The notes under the pieces were generated by a model, which was not told the DNA's origin, did not search any database, and saw nothing but the letters and a program-made list of their open reading frames with translations. Below are positions 48,980 to 57,677 of a DNA stretch of 64,000 nt, one piece after another. Source of the DNA: Spiroplasma sp. SV19 (lineage in GTDB: Bacteria > Bacillota_I > Bacilli_A > Mycoplasmatales > Mycoplasmataceae); the NCBI RefSeq assembly GCF_030060925.1, contig NZ_CP045455.1, forward strand, positions 930,001 to 994,000, read 5' to 3'. How positions within the stretch are numbered: the first letter of the stretch is position 1; each line of letters starts with the position of its first letter. The translations under genes were made by a program, and so were the position numbers.

Positions 48980-49750
48980 ATGCAAGGAATCTTTGATACA
49001 CATTGTCATTTAATGTCACATGAATATGAAAACGAAGAAACTTCAGCAATTATCGCTGATGCGAAGATTAGTGGAGTTTATTGGCTTAATAATGTTGGAT
49101 ATGATTTAAAATCAAGTAAAGCGGCAGTTCGCCATGCAATGCAATATGATAATGTTTTTGCAACAATTGGAATTCATCCTACCGATGTTGCTAAATATGG
49201 TGTGACAGATTTAACAAAATTAGATCAGTTATTAAATAGTGATAAGGTGATTGCTGTTGGTGAAATTGGATTAGACTATTATCATAAAAATGTTTCATCA
49301 GATTTGCAAAAACATTGATTTATTAAACAACTTGAATTAGCAAAGGAACACAACCTTCCTGTTGCCGTTCATTGTCGTGATGCTTATGAAGATTGTTATG
49401 AAATATTAAAAACGGAAAAAATTAAAAATGGTTTGATACATTGTTATAATGGAACAATTGAAATGGCAGAAAAGTTTTTAGATTTAGGATTTTATCTTTC
49501 TTTTGCCGGAAATATTACTTTTAAAAATGCTAACCAATTACGTGAAGTTGCTAAAATGGTACCTTTAAATAAAATTTTGGTTGAAACAGATGCGCCATAT
49601 TTAACTCCGGAGCCATACCGTGGGAAGAAAAATTATCCTAAATTTATTATGTATACAGTTAAAAAGTTGGCAGAAATAAAAAGTATGCCTGTTGAAGAAA
49701 TGATTCGTATTACAAATAAAAATGCCCGTAAATTATTTAACCTTGAATAA
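48980..49750 (+). CDS. tatD: TatD family metal-dependent DNase
   Basis: 256 residues. Metal-binding residues typical of TatD: FDTHCHL near the start, AVGEIGLDYY, VAVHCRDAYED, LIHCYNGTIE and VETDAPYLTPEPYRGKKN. A UGA tryptophan near residue 113 (DLQKHWFIKQ) would split it in the standard code. It follows mnmE by nine bases with GGAGG and is probably co-transcribed. The family acts in 3'-5' DNA/RNA trimming and repair. Confidence 0.93.
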
Positions 49751-49791
49751 TTTTTAAATTAAATAAACTTTATTATTTAATTTAAAAATTA
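49748..49791 (+). terminator. Terminator of mnmE-tatD
   Basis: Nineteen-base-pair AT-only stem (49748-49766 with 49773-49791) starting on the tatD stop codon. Very AT-rich, so it is listed with the second hairpin beside it. Confidence 0.65.
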
Positions 49792-49795
49792 TAAT

Positions 49796-49827
49796 AAAAA
49801 AATATTAGTGAAAACTAATATTTTTTT
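49796..49827. terminator. Bidirectional terminator between tatD and the mreB cluster
   Basis: Stem AAAAAAATATTA / TAATATTTTTTT with an eight-base loop; gives a T-run on both strands. Lies between convergent tatD and mreB genes. Confidence 0.85.
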
Positions 49828-49835
49828 ATTTTGAT

Positions 49836-50894
49836 TTATTTTCTTTTTTTACCTAATGATGATAATAATCCTTTTTCTTGGAAATTATACAACCCATTTT
49901 CGATGTTTTTCTTAATTGTTTTTTCGAAGATTTTTGTTCCTTCAATAACACAATTTAATGGATCTGAAGCAGTTTTTGTTGGTAATTGGAAGATATCAAA
50001 GAAGTATTTATCAATATTTCTAATTAAAGCTCCTCCACCACAAACTGTAATCCCATTTCTCATAATGTCTCCTGCTAATTCAGGTGGTGTATTTTCTAAT
50101 AGTTCAATTACTAAGTCTGTAATTTTAGAAAATGCATTTAATAAGACATTTCTAATTTCTTCTGAAGAGATTTTTGCTTCTTTTGGTAATCCTGAAACAA
50201 TATCACGTCCATAGATTTGTATTGATCTTTCGTTATGATATTTAACTAATGAACCAATAAATTTCTTAACATCTTCAGCTGTTTTTTGCCCAATAGCAAT
50301 GTTGTATTCTGAACGAATGTATTTACGAATATCATCATCAAAGTGGTTTCCGGCAACTTTAATTGATCTTGAAACTACGATATCACCTGATGAAATAATA
50401 GCTAAATCAGTTGTTCCTCCACCAATATCAATGATTAAGTGTCCTTGAGGCAATTCAATGTTAATTCCTGCCCCTAAAGCAGCCATTTTAGCTTCTTCTT
50501 CGATAATAACTAATTCAGCACCCATTTCTTTAGCAACATTTTTTAAAGCTTCTCTTTCAAGTTCTGTAACTCCACTTGGACATGCCAATAATACAATAGC
50601 ATTTTTTCAAATGTTCATCATTTTCATTCTTGAAAAGATGTGTTTTAATAAATCTTGTGCAGCTTCCATGTCTGCGATAACTCCATCTACTAATGGTGTT
50701 ACCATTCTAATATCTCCGTGTGTTTTTCCAACCATATCATAAGCAGCTTTTCCTAAAGCAATTAAACTGTTAGTTTTATTGTTATAAGCCATTAATGATG
50801 GTTCATTGTAGACTACACCTTGTCCTGAAACATATGCTAAAACATTAGCAGTTCCTAAGTCAAGAGAAATAAATGGTCTAGTTTCTGGTCTCAC
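49836..50894 (-). CDS. mreB: MreB bacterial actin paralogue A
   Basis: 352 residues. Actin-fold ATPase: phosphate-1 loop SLDLGTANVLAYVSG, catalytic Glu in VIIEEEAKMAALGAG, phosphate-2 IDIGGGTTDLAIIS, and adenosine motif NGITVCGGGALIRNI. Most similar in this window to paralogue D (shared LVDGVI-D-AAQDLLKHIFSR and ACPSGVTELER). The C-terminal tail LLSSLGKKRK is basic and could touch membrane lipids. The start is GTG behind AAGGAGG. In Spiroplasma, MreBs form the internal ribbon that drives helicity and kinking motility. Confidence 0.95.
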
Positions 50895-50965
50895 GTTTGT
50901 TTCCTCCTTAACAAATTTAATAACTATTCATAGTTATATTAATAATAACTTATTAATAGCCTATT

Positions 50966-52012
50966 TTAGTAATTTAATTCTTTTACATGCATTGATTCTA
51001 ATCTTAAGATATCAAAGATGTCTGATTCGAATTTTTTAGTTCCATTAATAACGGCTAGTAATGGTTGTTCACCAATTTTTGATGGTAATTGTAATGTATC
51101 TGTAAAGTAACGGTCAATTCCTTTAATTAAAGCTCCACCTCCACAGATTGTAATTCCATTTCGGAAAATGTCTCCTGCTAATTCAGGTGGTGTTTCTTCT
51201 AACACTTGTACTGTTAGGTCAATAATTCTTGATACTGGTACTTTTAATACCTCTCTGATTTCTTCAGGTGTTACTTCGATTTCTCTTGGTAATCCCGAAA
51301 CTACATCACGTCCGTAAACTTTCATTCTTCTTTCATCAGGATATTTTGATAATGATCCGATTTCAATTTTAATTTGTTCAGCTGTTTTTGATCCGATTTC
51401 TAGACCATATTGTGAACGAATGAATTTTTGTACTTCATCATTGAAGTAGTTTCCAGCAACTTTAACTGATTTAGATAATACGATATCTCCTGAGGCCATA
51501 ACAGCAATATCTGTTGTTCCTCCACCCATGTCAACAACTAAGTTTCCAGCAGGTTTGTAAATATCAACCCCTCCACCTAAAGCAGCCATTTTAACTTCTT
51601 CTTCAACAAAAACTTTAGATGCTCCTAAGTTCATTGCAATTTTTTTCAATGCAGCTTTTTCTAATTCAGTAATAACTGATGGACAAGCCAATAACATAAT
51701 TGAATGTTTTAATTGTTTTGTAATACGTAGTTTTGTGAAAATATATCTTAATTGTGCTTCTGTGGCACGAATATCTGTAATAACTCCGTCAACCATTGGT
51801 CTAACAATACGAATTGACTTGTTTCCTTTTCCAATCATTTTGTAAGCTTCTGCACCTACAGCAATAATTCTGTTTTCTTTAATTTTGTAAGCAACAATTG
51901 AAGGCTCATTATAAACGATCCCTGAACCTGAAACATATACTAATGTATTAGCAGTTCCTAAGTCCATAGAAACGAAAGCTGGTTTTTTTGTGCTATTATT
52001 AAATAAAGCCAT
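50966..52012 (-). CDS. mreB: MreB bacterial actin paralogue B
   Basis: 348 residues, beginning MALFNNSTKKPAFVSMDLGT. Phosphate-1 SMDLGTANTLVYVSG, catalytic Glu VFVEEEVKMAALGGG, phosphate-2 VDMGGGTTDIAVMAS, adenosine loop NGITICGGGALIKGI. Catalytic residues are all present, so ATPase activity is expected. It differs from A and D in a distinct subgroup sequence (RATEAQLRYIFTKLRITKQLKHS) and ends RLESMHVKELNY. AGGAGG and ATG are clear. Exact SMreB number is not assigned here; the pair MreB2/MreB5 is the likely subgroup. Confidence 0.95.
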   Translation of the reverse strand: MALFNNSTKKPAFVSMDLGTANTLVYVSGSGIVYNEPSIVAYKIKENRIIAVGAEAYKMIGKGNKSIRIVRPMVDGVITDIRATEAQLRYIFTKLRITKQLKHSIMLLACPSVITELEKAALKKIAMNLGASKVFVEEEVKMAALGGGVDIYKPAGNLVVDMGGGTTDIAVMASGDIVLSKSVKVAGNYFNDEVQKFIRSQYGLEIGSKTAEQIKIEIGSLSKYPDERRMKVYGRDVVSGLPREIEVTPEEIREVLKVPVSRIIDLTVQVLEETPPELAGDIFRNGITICGGGALIKGIDRYFTDTLQLPSKIGEQPLLAVINGTKKFESDIFDILRLESMHVKELNY

Positions 52013-52132
52013 GTAATTTTGTCCTCCTGTTTCTTCTTAAATTTATTTAGTTAGATTAATATATTTGATTAATCAATAAAAATGAATTGCAATTCTATAT
52101 TTGATTGTAAATAAAGAATACAATACAAATTA

Positions 52133-52141
52133 ATTATAACA
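52133..52141 (-). promoter_or_regulatory. Extended -10 of mreB paralogue B
   Basis: TGTTATAAT on the minus strand, about 120 bases upstream of the start codon; the long AT-rich leader between is otherwise featureless. Confidence 0.5.
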
Positions 52142-52184
52142 TATTTTTTTAACATTTTTTTCAAAATTATTTTCAGCATTAATT

Positions 52185-52919
52185 TTAATAGCGATTAGTA
52201 TTAATGTTTAAAGGAACAATGAAAGTAGGGGACATAATTGTTAAAACTCGAATTAACGTATTAACTAAATTTTTAATTCGTTGTTTTGCTTCTTCAATTG
52301 GTAAAAAATAGGGGATTAATTTTAAATACTTAACTTCAACAGTTTCTTTATAAAAAGTAGTATATTTCTTATCTATTGTTTCAATATATCTTTCAATATC
52401 ATTTGTTGTTTTATATAAATATTCAATTTTAATCGCGGATTGTTCACGACTGTATTGATATTTAAAAATTTGGCTGTTTTCTAAGATAATAACGGGGTTA
52501 TAAATCGTCATATAGATAAAAAATGTTTTTAAGTCTGTGATGTTTATTTTACCAGCTTGGATACTATTAATTGTGTAATAAAATCAATTACTATCAATTT
52601 CCTCAATATCTGTTGTATTGGGATAAGGTCAAGCAATGCCACTATTATTATTTAGTAATTGATTTCATGGTTTGTCAATGTTTAAATGCCCTGATGAAGT
52701 TAAAATTTGTTGAATAAATCAATATGAAAAGTAAGGATCATTAATGGTTTTATCAGTATTAAAGACTTCACCAAAGATTGGTTGATCAGTTTTTGAAGTA
52801 TAACTTCAACTTGCGAATGATTGACGGATTCTAACATCAATTGTGGAACAACTAACAACAGTAGTTGCTGTTGTTGCTGTGATTGTAAATGTTGTTAAAA
52901 ATAATAGTAGTTTTTTCAT
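52185..52919 (-). CDS. Putative lipoprotein inside the mreB cluster
   Basis: 244 residues, family not recognised. A signal peptide MKKLLLFLTTFTITATTATT is followed by VVSC, a lipobox with Cys24 as the lipid site, so it should be anchored on the outer face of the membrane. The mature part is rich in Asn, Thr, Tyr and Trp (some UGA-coded), with patterns such as DIERYIETIDKKYTTF and a hydrophobic stretch near the C-terminus (TLIRVLTIMSPTFIVPL). It lies between two mreB genes on the same strand. A role with the cytoskeleton is only a positional guess. Confidence 0.72.
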
Positions 52920-52974
52920 TCTTGCTTCACACCTTATATACTGTTATTTTATCATTTTTAGAAAAATTATGGTC

Positions 52975-53002
52975 ATAAAAAAAGATAAACAAATGTTTAT
53001 CT
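52975..53002. terminator. Terminator of the MreB3-like gene
   Basis: AGATAAAC / GTTTATCT stem (52983-52990 with 52995-53002) with T-runs on both sides; overlaps the stop codon. On the minus strand it is followed by TTTTTTTATG. Confidence 0.75.
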
Positions 53003-54055
53003 ATTTTTTTTATTTTCTTCAATTAATCCATCTCTAATTTTTTTCTCATATGCAATGCACCCATCAATAACAGATGTTTCAGCATTTTTAGCAATACGAA
53101 CTGGAATTTGGAAATAATCTGATAAAAATTCTTTAATTCCTGCAATTTGCCCACAACCACCAGTAACTAAAATACCGTTGGCTACAGCATCCCCGGCTAA
53201 TTCAGCGGGTGTTTGTTCTAGCACTTCAGTTATTAATTGTGTAATTGATGAAAAAACACTTACTAATAATTTTCTAATTTCTGAATCTAAAATTTCCGTT
53301 TCTTTTGGCATTCCTGTCACAACATCTCTTCCAAAAATAATCATTTTTTTGTTTTCTTTTGTTTTGTATAATGATCCAATTTGTTTTTTGATTTGTTCTG
53401 CTGTTACAACTCCAATTGAAATTGTGTGTTTAGCACGGATATATTTTAAAATTTCTTCATCGATATAATTTCCCGCTGTTTTAATTGATTTACTTTCAAC
53501 AATTCCACCAGCTGAAATAATAGCGCAACTTGTTTTACCTCCACCAATGTCTAAAACAAAAGTTCCTTTTGGTGCAAAAATGTTTTCCCCGGCTCCTAAA
53601 GCGGCCATTAATGAATCTTCTTCAATTTTAACAAAATCTGCACCAATATTTTTACACATTTTGATTATTGCTCGTTTTTCTAAGTCTGTAACATTTTTTG
53701 GACACGCAATTAAAACAATAGCATTCTTTCATAAGTCAGTTACCTTTGCCTTTTTTCCTATTTGTTGAATGAATTCTTCAGCAATAGTTAAATCTGTAAC
53801 TGCTCCATTACGTAATGGTGTATAGATTTCAATTTTATCATGAGTTTTCCCAATTAACTTTTTAGCATCATCTCCTAATGCAATTAGTTTGTTGGTTCCA
53901 ATTTCATATGCCATTACTGATGCTTCGTTGAAAATAATACCTCTCCCTGCAACATAAGCAATCGAATTTGTTGTCCCTAAATCTATAGCGATAAATTTAC
54001 GAGGTGGCTTTGGTGAGATGTTGAATGTATTTTTCAATACGTCTGATATTGCCAT
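52997..54055 (-). CDS. mreB3: MreB3-like actin paralogue lacking ATPase residues
   Basis: 352 residues, the most divergent of the four. The phosphate-1 loop AIDLGTTNSIAYVAG is normal. The catalytic Glu is Asp (KIEEDSLMAALG, Asp147) and the phosphate-2 loop reads LDIGGGKTSCAII, with Lys174 where the other copies have Thr. The adenosine loop is also altered (NGILVTGGCGQIAGI). These two changes match those described for Spiroplasma MreB3, which does not hydrolyse ATP well. An N-terminal extension (about 20 residues) carries a possible membrane helix. Likely a structural subunit. Confidence 0.9.
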
Positions 54056-54223
54056 CTTTAAAATGTCTCCTTCCGTTTATTGCTTCGTTAAAAACATAGC
54101 AATAATAATTAACATAATAATTTTCTTAAATATCAAACCTCTTAATTGCAATAAAAAATTCAATATCAAGTAATTTTATTATATAAAATCCAGAGTAATT
54201 TGCAATTAAAAACAGCAATTTAA

Positions 54224-54246
54224 TTTTTTTTTTTTTTTTTTTTTTT
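54224..54246. repeat. Poly-T(23) tract
   Basis: Twenty-three T in a row on the plus strand (A on the minus strand) in the gap upstream of the MreB3-like gene, 170 bases before its start. Longest single-base run noticed in the window. The remainder of the 54056-54284 gap is AT-rich without other clear signals. Confidence 0.95.
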
Positions 54247-54280
54247 ATTCCATTTTGATATATTTTACTCTCTTTTTTAG

Positions 54281-54310
54281 AAAAAAAAGTATATTTTTAA
54301 ATATACTTTT
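54281..54310 (-). terminator. Terminator of mreB paralogue D
   Basis: Twelve-base-pair stem AAAAGTATATTT / AAATATACTTTT followed by TTTTCTAAAA on the minus strand. Confidence 0.8.
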
Positions 54311-54315
54311 AATTT

Positions 54316-55365
54316 TTATGCAATTTTGTATTCATTTGCTTCAAGTAATTGGATTCTTTCAATTACAGCCCCTAAGTTTTTTTCATATGTTTTAGCGCCA
54401 TCAATTACACACATTAATGGATCATTTGCAGCTTTTACTTTTAATTGGAAAATTGATTCAAAATATTTAACAATTCCACGAATTAATGCTCCCCCACCAC
54501 AAATTGTGATTCCGTTTCTAATAACATCTCCTGCTAATTCAGGCGGTGTTTGTTCTAATACTTCAACTAATAAGTCGGTAATTCTTGAGAATGGTGCTAA
54601 TAAAACATTTTTAATTTCTTCAGGTTTAATCATTACTTCCCGTGGTAAACCGGTGATAATATCACGTCCAAAGGCACGAACTGGTTTTTCATTAATTATT
54701 TTAACTAATGCTCCAATTTCTTTTTTAATTTGTTCGGCAGTTCTAATTCCAATTAAAACATTATACTCGGCACGAATGTATTTTTGAATTTCTTGATCTA
54801 AGTGTTTTCCAGCAACTTTAACTGATTTTGAGATTACAATATCTCCTGCTGAAATAATTGCTATATCAGTTGTTCCTCCACCAATATCGATTACCAAGTT
54901 TCCTTGTGCTAACCCGATGTTTAAACCAGCTCCTAATGCTGCTAATTTAACCTCTTCTTCCACTAAAACGTGACTGGCACCCATATCTTTTGCGATTGCT
55001 TTTAAAGCACCACGTTCTAATTCTGTAACTCCACTTGGACATGCTAATATTACTAGAGAATTTTTTCAAATTCCTGATAATTTTAATCTACTAAAAATGT
55101 GTTTTAACAAATCTTGGGCAGCATCCATATCAGAAATAACGCCATCAACTAATGGTGTTACCATTCTAATATGTTCATGTGTCTTTCCGACCATTTTGTA
55201 TGCTTCATTTCCTAAGGCAATTAATGAGTTACTTAAGGTGTCATATGCCATCATTGAAGGTTCGTTATAAACAATTCCTTGTCCTGAAACATATGCTACT
55301 GTATTAGCTGTACCTAGGTCTAGAGCTAAAAACGAGTAATCTTTTCCAAATTTATAATTAGCCAT
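54316..55365 (-). CDS. mreB: MreB bacterial actin paralogue D
   Basis: 349 residues, beginning MANYKFGKDYSFLALDLGT. Phosphate-1 ALDLGTANTVAYVSG, catalytic Glu VLVEEEVKLAALGAG, phosphate-2 IDIGGGTTDIAIISA, adenosine loop NGITICGGGALIRGI. Catalytic residues intact. Closest to paralogue A, so A and D probably form one SMreB subgroup (the MreB1/MreB4 type). It is the upstream-most mreB gene and shares a short divergent promoter region with rnmV. AGGAGG precedes ATG. Confidence 0.95.
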
Positions 55366-55425
55366 ATTTCTTTTTGCCTCCTACTCCTATATTTAAAATT
55401 TATCATTATTTTAATATAACAGTCT

Positions 55426-55439
55426 AGTATAATTATACT
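55426..55439. promoter_or_regulatory. Overlapping divergent -10 elements of mreB D and rnmV
   Basis: The 14-bp palindrome AGTATAATTATACT contains TATAAT on both strands (55428-55433 plus, 55432-55437 minus). It lies between the divergent mreB and rnmV genes, so both promoters may compete for the same spot. Confidence 0.6.
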
Positions 55440-55491
55440 ATAAAATTGTGATAAATTAAACCAAAAAGATTTTTATGGGGGAAAAGCGACA

Positions 55492-56010
55492 GTGGGAACA
55501 TTCATTATTGTAGAAGGCAAAACTGATGCAACAAAATTAAAAAGTATTTTTCCGGGTCTTAAAATAATTGAAACTGGGGGGAGTGGAATTACAACAGAAA
55601 AATTAGAGTTAATTAAAAAAATTAGTTTACATAATAAAGTAATAATTTTTACCGATCCTGATTATCCTGGTCAAAAATTACGGCAAATGATTAGTGATTA
55701 TTTAGATAATAATTGTTTGCATGCTTTTATTAATAAGAGTGATGCTATTAAAGGAAAAAAAGTGGGTGTTGCTGAAGCTTCTGTGGTAGCAATTAAAAAT
55801 AGTATTAATAATTTAATTACCTTTCGTAATGAAAATAAAGATAGTTTATTATGACCTGATTATATTAATCTAGTTGATTCAAAGTTAAAACGACAAAAAA
55901 TTATTAATTATTATAATTTAGCACCCACTAATAATAAAGCAACATTTAAATGCTTAAATTATATGAATGTGACAAAGCATGCTTTAATTAAGATTTTAGA
56001 GGAGAAATAA
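55492..56010 (+). CDS. rnmV: Ribonuclease M5
   Basis: Matures 5S rRNA. 172 residues with a TOPRIM domain: IIVEGKTDATKLK (catalytic Glu), ETGGSGI and IFTDPDYPGQKLR (DxD). KKVGVAEASVVAI is also typical. GTG start at 55492 after GGGGGAAAAG. The stop is TAA at 56008-56010 because an internal UGA is tryptophan. It is followed by rsmA two bases later, the conserved rnmV-rsmA pairing. Confidence 0.93.
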
Positions 56011-56012
56011 GA

Positions 56013-56867
56013 ATGATAAAAAAACAAAACCAGGAAATGTTGGCAGAAGGGATTATTGCAAAAAAAAGTAAGGGTCAAAATTTTTTAACAAATTCTTACT
56101 TTATTAATAAAATTGTTGATAGTGCCTTTGAATTATCAAAAACTAATATTTTAGAAATTGGTCCCGGAATGGGTGCTTTAACTAATGAAATTTTAAAAAA
56201 AGCAAATAAATTTGTTTGTGTTGAAGTTGACCCGGATTTAGTAAAATATTTGACAATAAAATTTCAAAATCAAAATTTAAAAATTATTGAAGCAGATATT
56301 TTAACTCTTGATTTAGAGACCTTATTTGTAACTGATTTTCCGGATGATAATCCAATTAGTATTATTTCAAATCTTCCTTATTATATTACTTCGCCAATCA
56401 TTTTTAAGTTATTAAAAATAAAAAATCCAAAAGTAAAAGAAATTATTTTGATGATGCAAAAAGAAGTTGGTGAACGAATTATGGCTCAGTCAAATTCAAA
56501 GGTGTATAATAATCTCTCTATTGTCTGTCAATTTTATAGTGATATTGAAAAAGTTTGTTTTGTTGGCCGAAATAATTTTGTTCCTGCTCCTAAAGTTGAT
56601 AGTGTTGTTTTAAAATTTAAATTAAATCGTAAATATCCTGATTTAAAAAATGAGGAAGACTTTATTATGTTTATTCGTGCAATGTTTGCTACAAAGCGGA
56701 AAACAATTTTAAATAATTTGGCAACAATTCTTCACAATAAGACATTGGCACAAGACATTTTATTAAAATTAAATTACTCTCTAACTTTGCGATCAGAAAG
56801 TTTGACCTTAAATGATTTTTATATATTATATAATGAAGTTAAGCAAAATGAGAAAGAAGGGCAGTAA
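56013..56867 (+). CDS. rsmA: 16S rRNA (adenine1518/1519-N6) dimethyltransferase
   Basis: KsgA family, 284 residues. KKSKGQNFLTNSYFINKIV at the start, SAM motif I ILEIGPGMGALTNE, acidic VCVEVDPDL, and catalytic motif IV ISNLPYYITSPI. The C-terminal helical domain contains FVPAPKVDSVVL. Last base overlaps the ispE start. Confidence 0.96.
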   Translation: MIKKQNQEMLAEGIIAKKSKGQNFLTNSYFINKIVDSAFELSKTNILEIGPGMGALTNEILKKANKFVCVEVDPDLVKYLTIKFQNQNLKIIEADILTLDLETLFVTDFPDDNPISIISNLPYYITSPIIFKLLKIKNPKVKEIILMMQKEVGERIMAQSNSKVYNNLSIVCQFYSDIEKVCFVGRNNFVPAPKVDSVVLKFKLNRKYPDLKNEEDFIMFIRAMFATKRKTILNNLATILHNKTLAQDILLKLNYSLTLRSESLTLNDFYILYNEVKQNEKEGQ

Positions 56868-57610
56868 TGCAAATTAGATCATATGGCAAATTTAATTTAA
56901 CATTAAAAGTTTCTCGGAAAAGTAGATTAAAGAAAATGCACCGCATTCAAAGTATTATTTTTCCCTATAAATTAGAATATGACATGGTTGAGGTGTTATC
57001 TTACCAAGGACAGCAAACAATTTTTACTTGTAACAGGAAAGAACTTGATTGAAAAAATAATACTGTTTTAGATGCATACCATAAGTTTGTTATGATGTTT
57101 CCTAAATTTAAAGCAGTTCCTTTACATATTAATTTAATTAAAAAGACAACCATCGGCTCAGGGCTGGGGTATTCGGCGAGTAATGCTGTTGCTCTTATTA
57201 AAATCATTTGTAATTTTTTTAAAATCAATTATCATTCAAAAAAAATTAAAAAATTAATCAAAAGTCTTAGTTCAGATGCTTTATTTTTTTATTTAGAAAA
57301 GCCAGCAATTATTTCTGGTTATGGTAATAAAATTACTTATTTAACCCCGAACCAAATTAAAAAATATGAAATTGCTAATCTTAAAGTTATTGATTCAAAA
57401 ATTTCATCAATAACAAAAGATGTTTATCAAGAATTTGATTATAATTATCAATATTATAAAACAAAGAAAAATATTAATATTTACTATAATATGCTGCAAC
57501 AACCGGCTTTTAAAATTAATCCAAAGTTAAAAAAATTTTATTTAGCCTTAAAAAAAGAACACCAAAATGTTATGTTATCGGGTAGTGGAGGTGCCTTTTT
57601 AGTATGATAA
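56867..57610 (+). CDS. ispE: 4-diphosphocytidyl-2-C-methyl-D-erythritol kinase
   Basis: GHMP-family kinase of the MEP pathway. 247 residues, shorter than the usual 280-300. N-terminal SYGKFNLTLKV corresponds to the family AKINLxLxV. The ATP loop is TTIGSGLGYSASNAVALI, C-terminal loop VMLSGSGGAFLVW. The variant ATP loop (GLGYSAS for GLGGGSS) and short length show divergence. Two UGA tryptophans, the last immediately before TAA. It starts inside the rsmA stop, the order seen in Firmicutes. Confidence 0.88.
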
Positions 57611-57646
57611 TATAGTTTTAAAGTATATTTTAAAATTAATTTAGGC

Positions 57647-57652
57647 TATAAT
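57647..57652 (+). promoter_or_regulatory. -10 element of polA
   Basis: TATAAT 25 bases before the polA ATG, with GAGGAG between. No strong -35 at the right spacing. Confidence 0.5.
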
Positions 57653-57677
57653 TTAACATAAATGAGGAGATTGTAAG

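Noticed and set aside
49836-55365. Exact MreB1-5 numbering for paralogues A, B and D
   Set aside because: Subgroup likeness fits more than one numbering; only the MreB3-like copy has diagnostic residues, so the others are left unnumbered.
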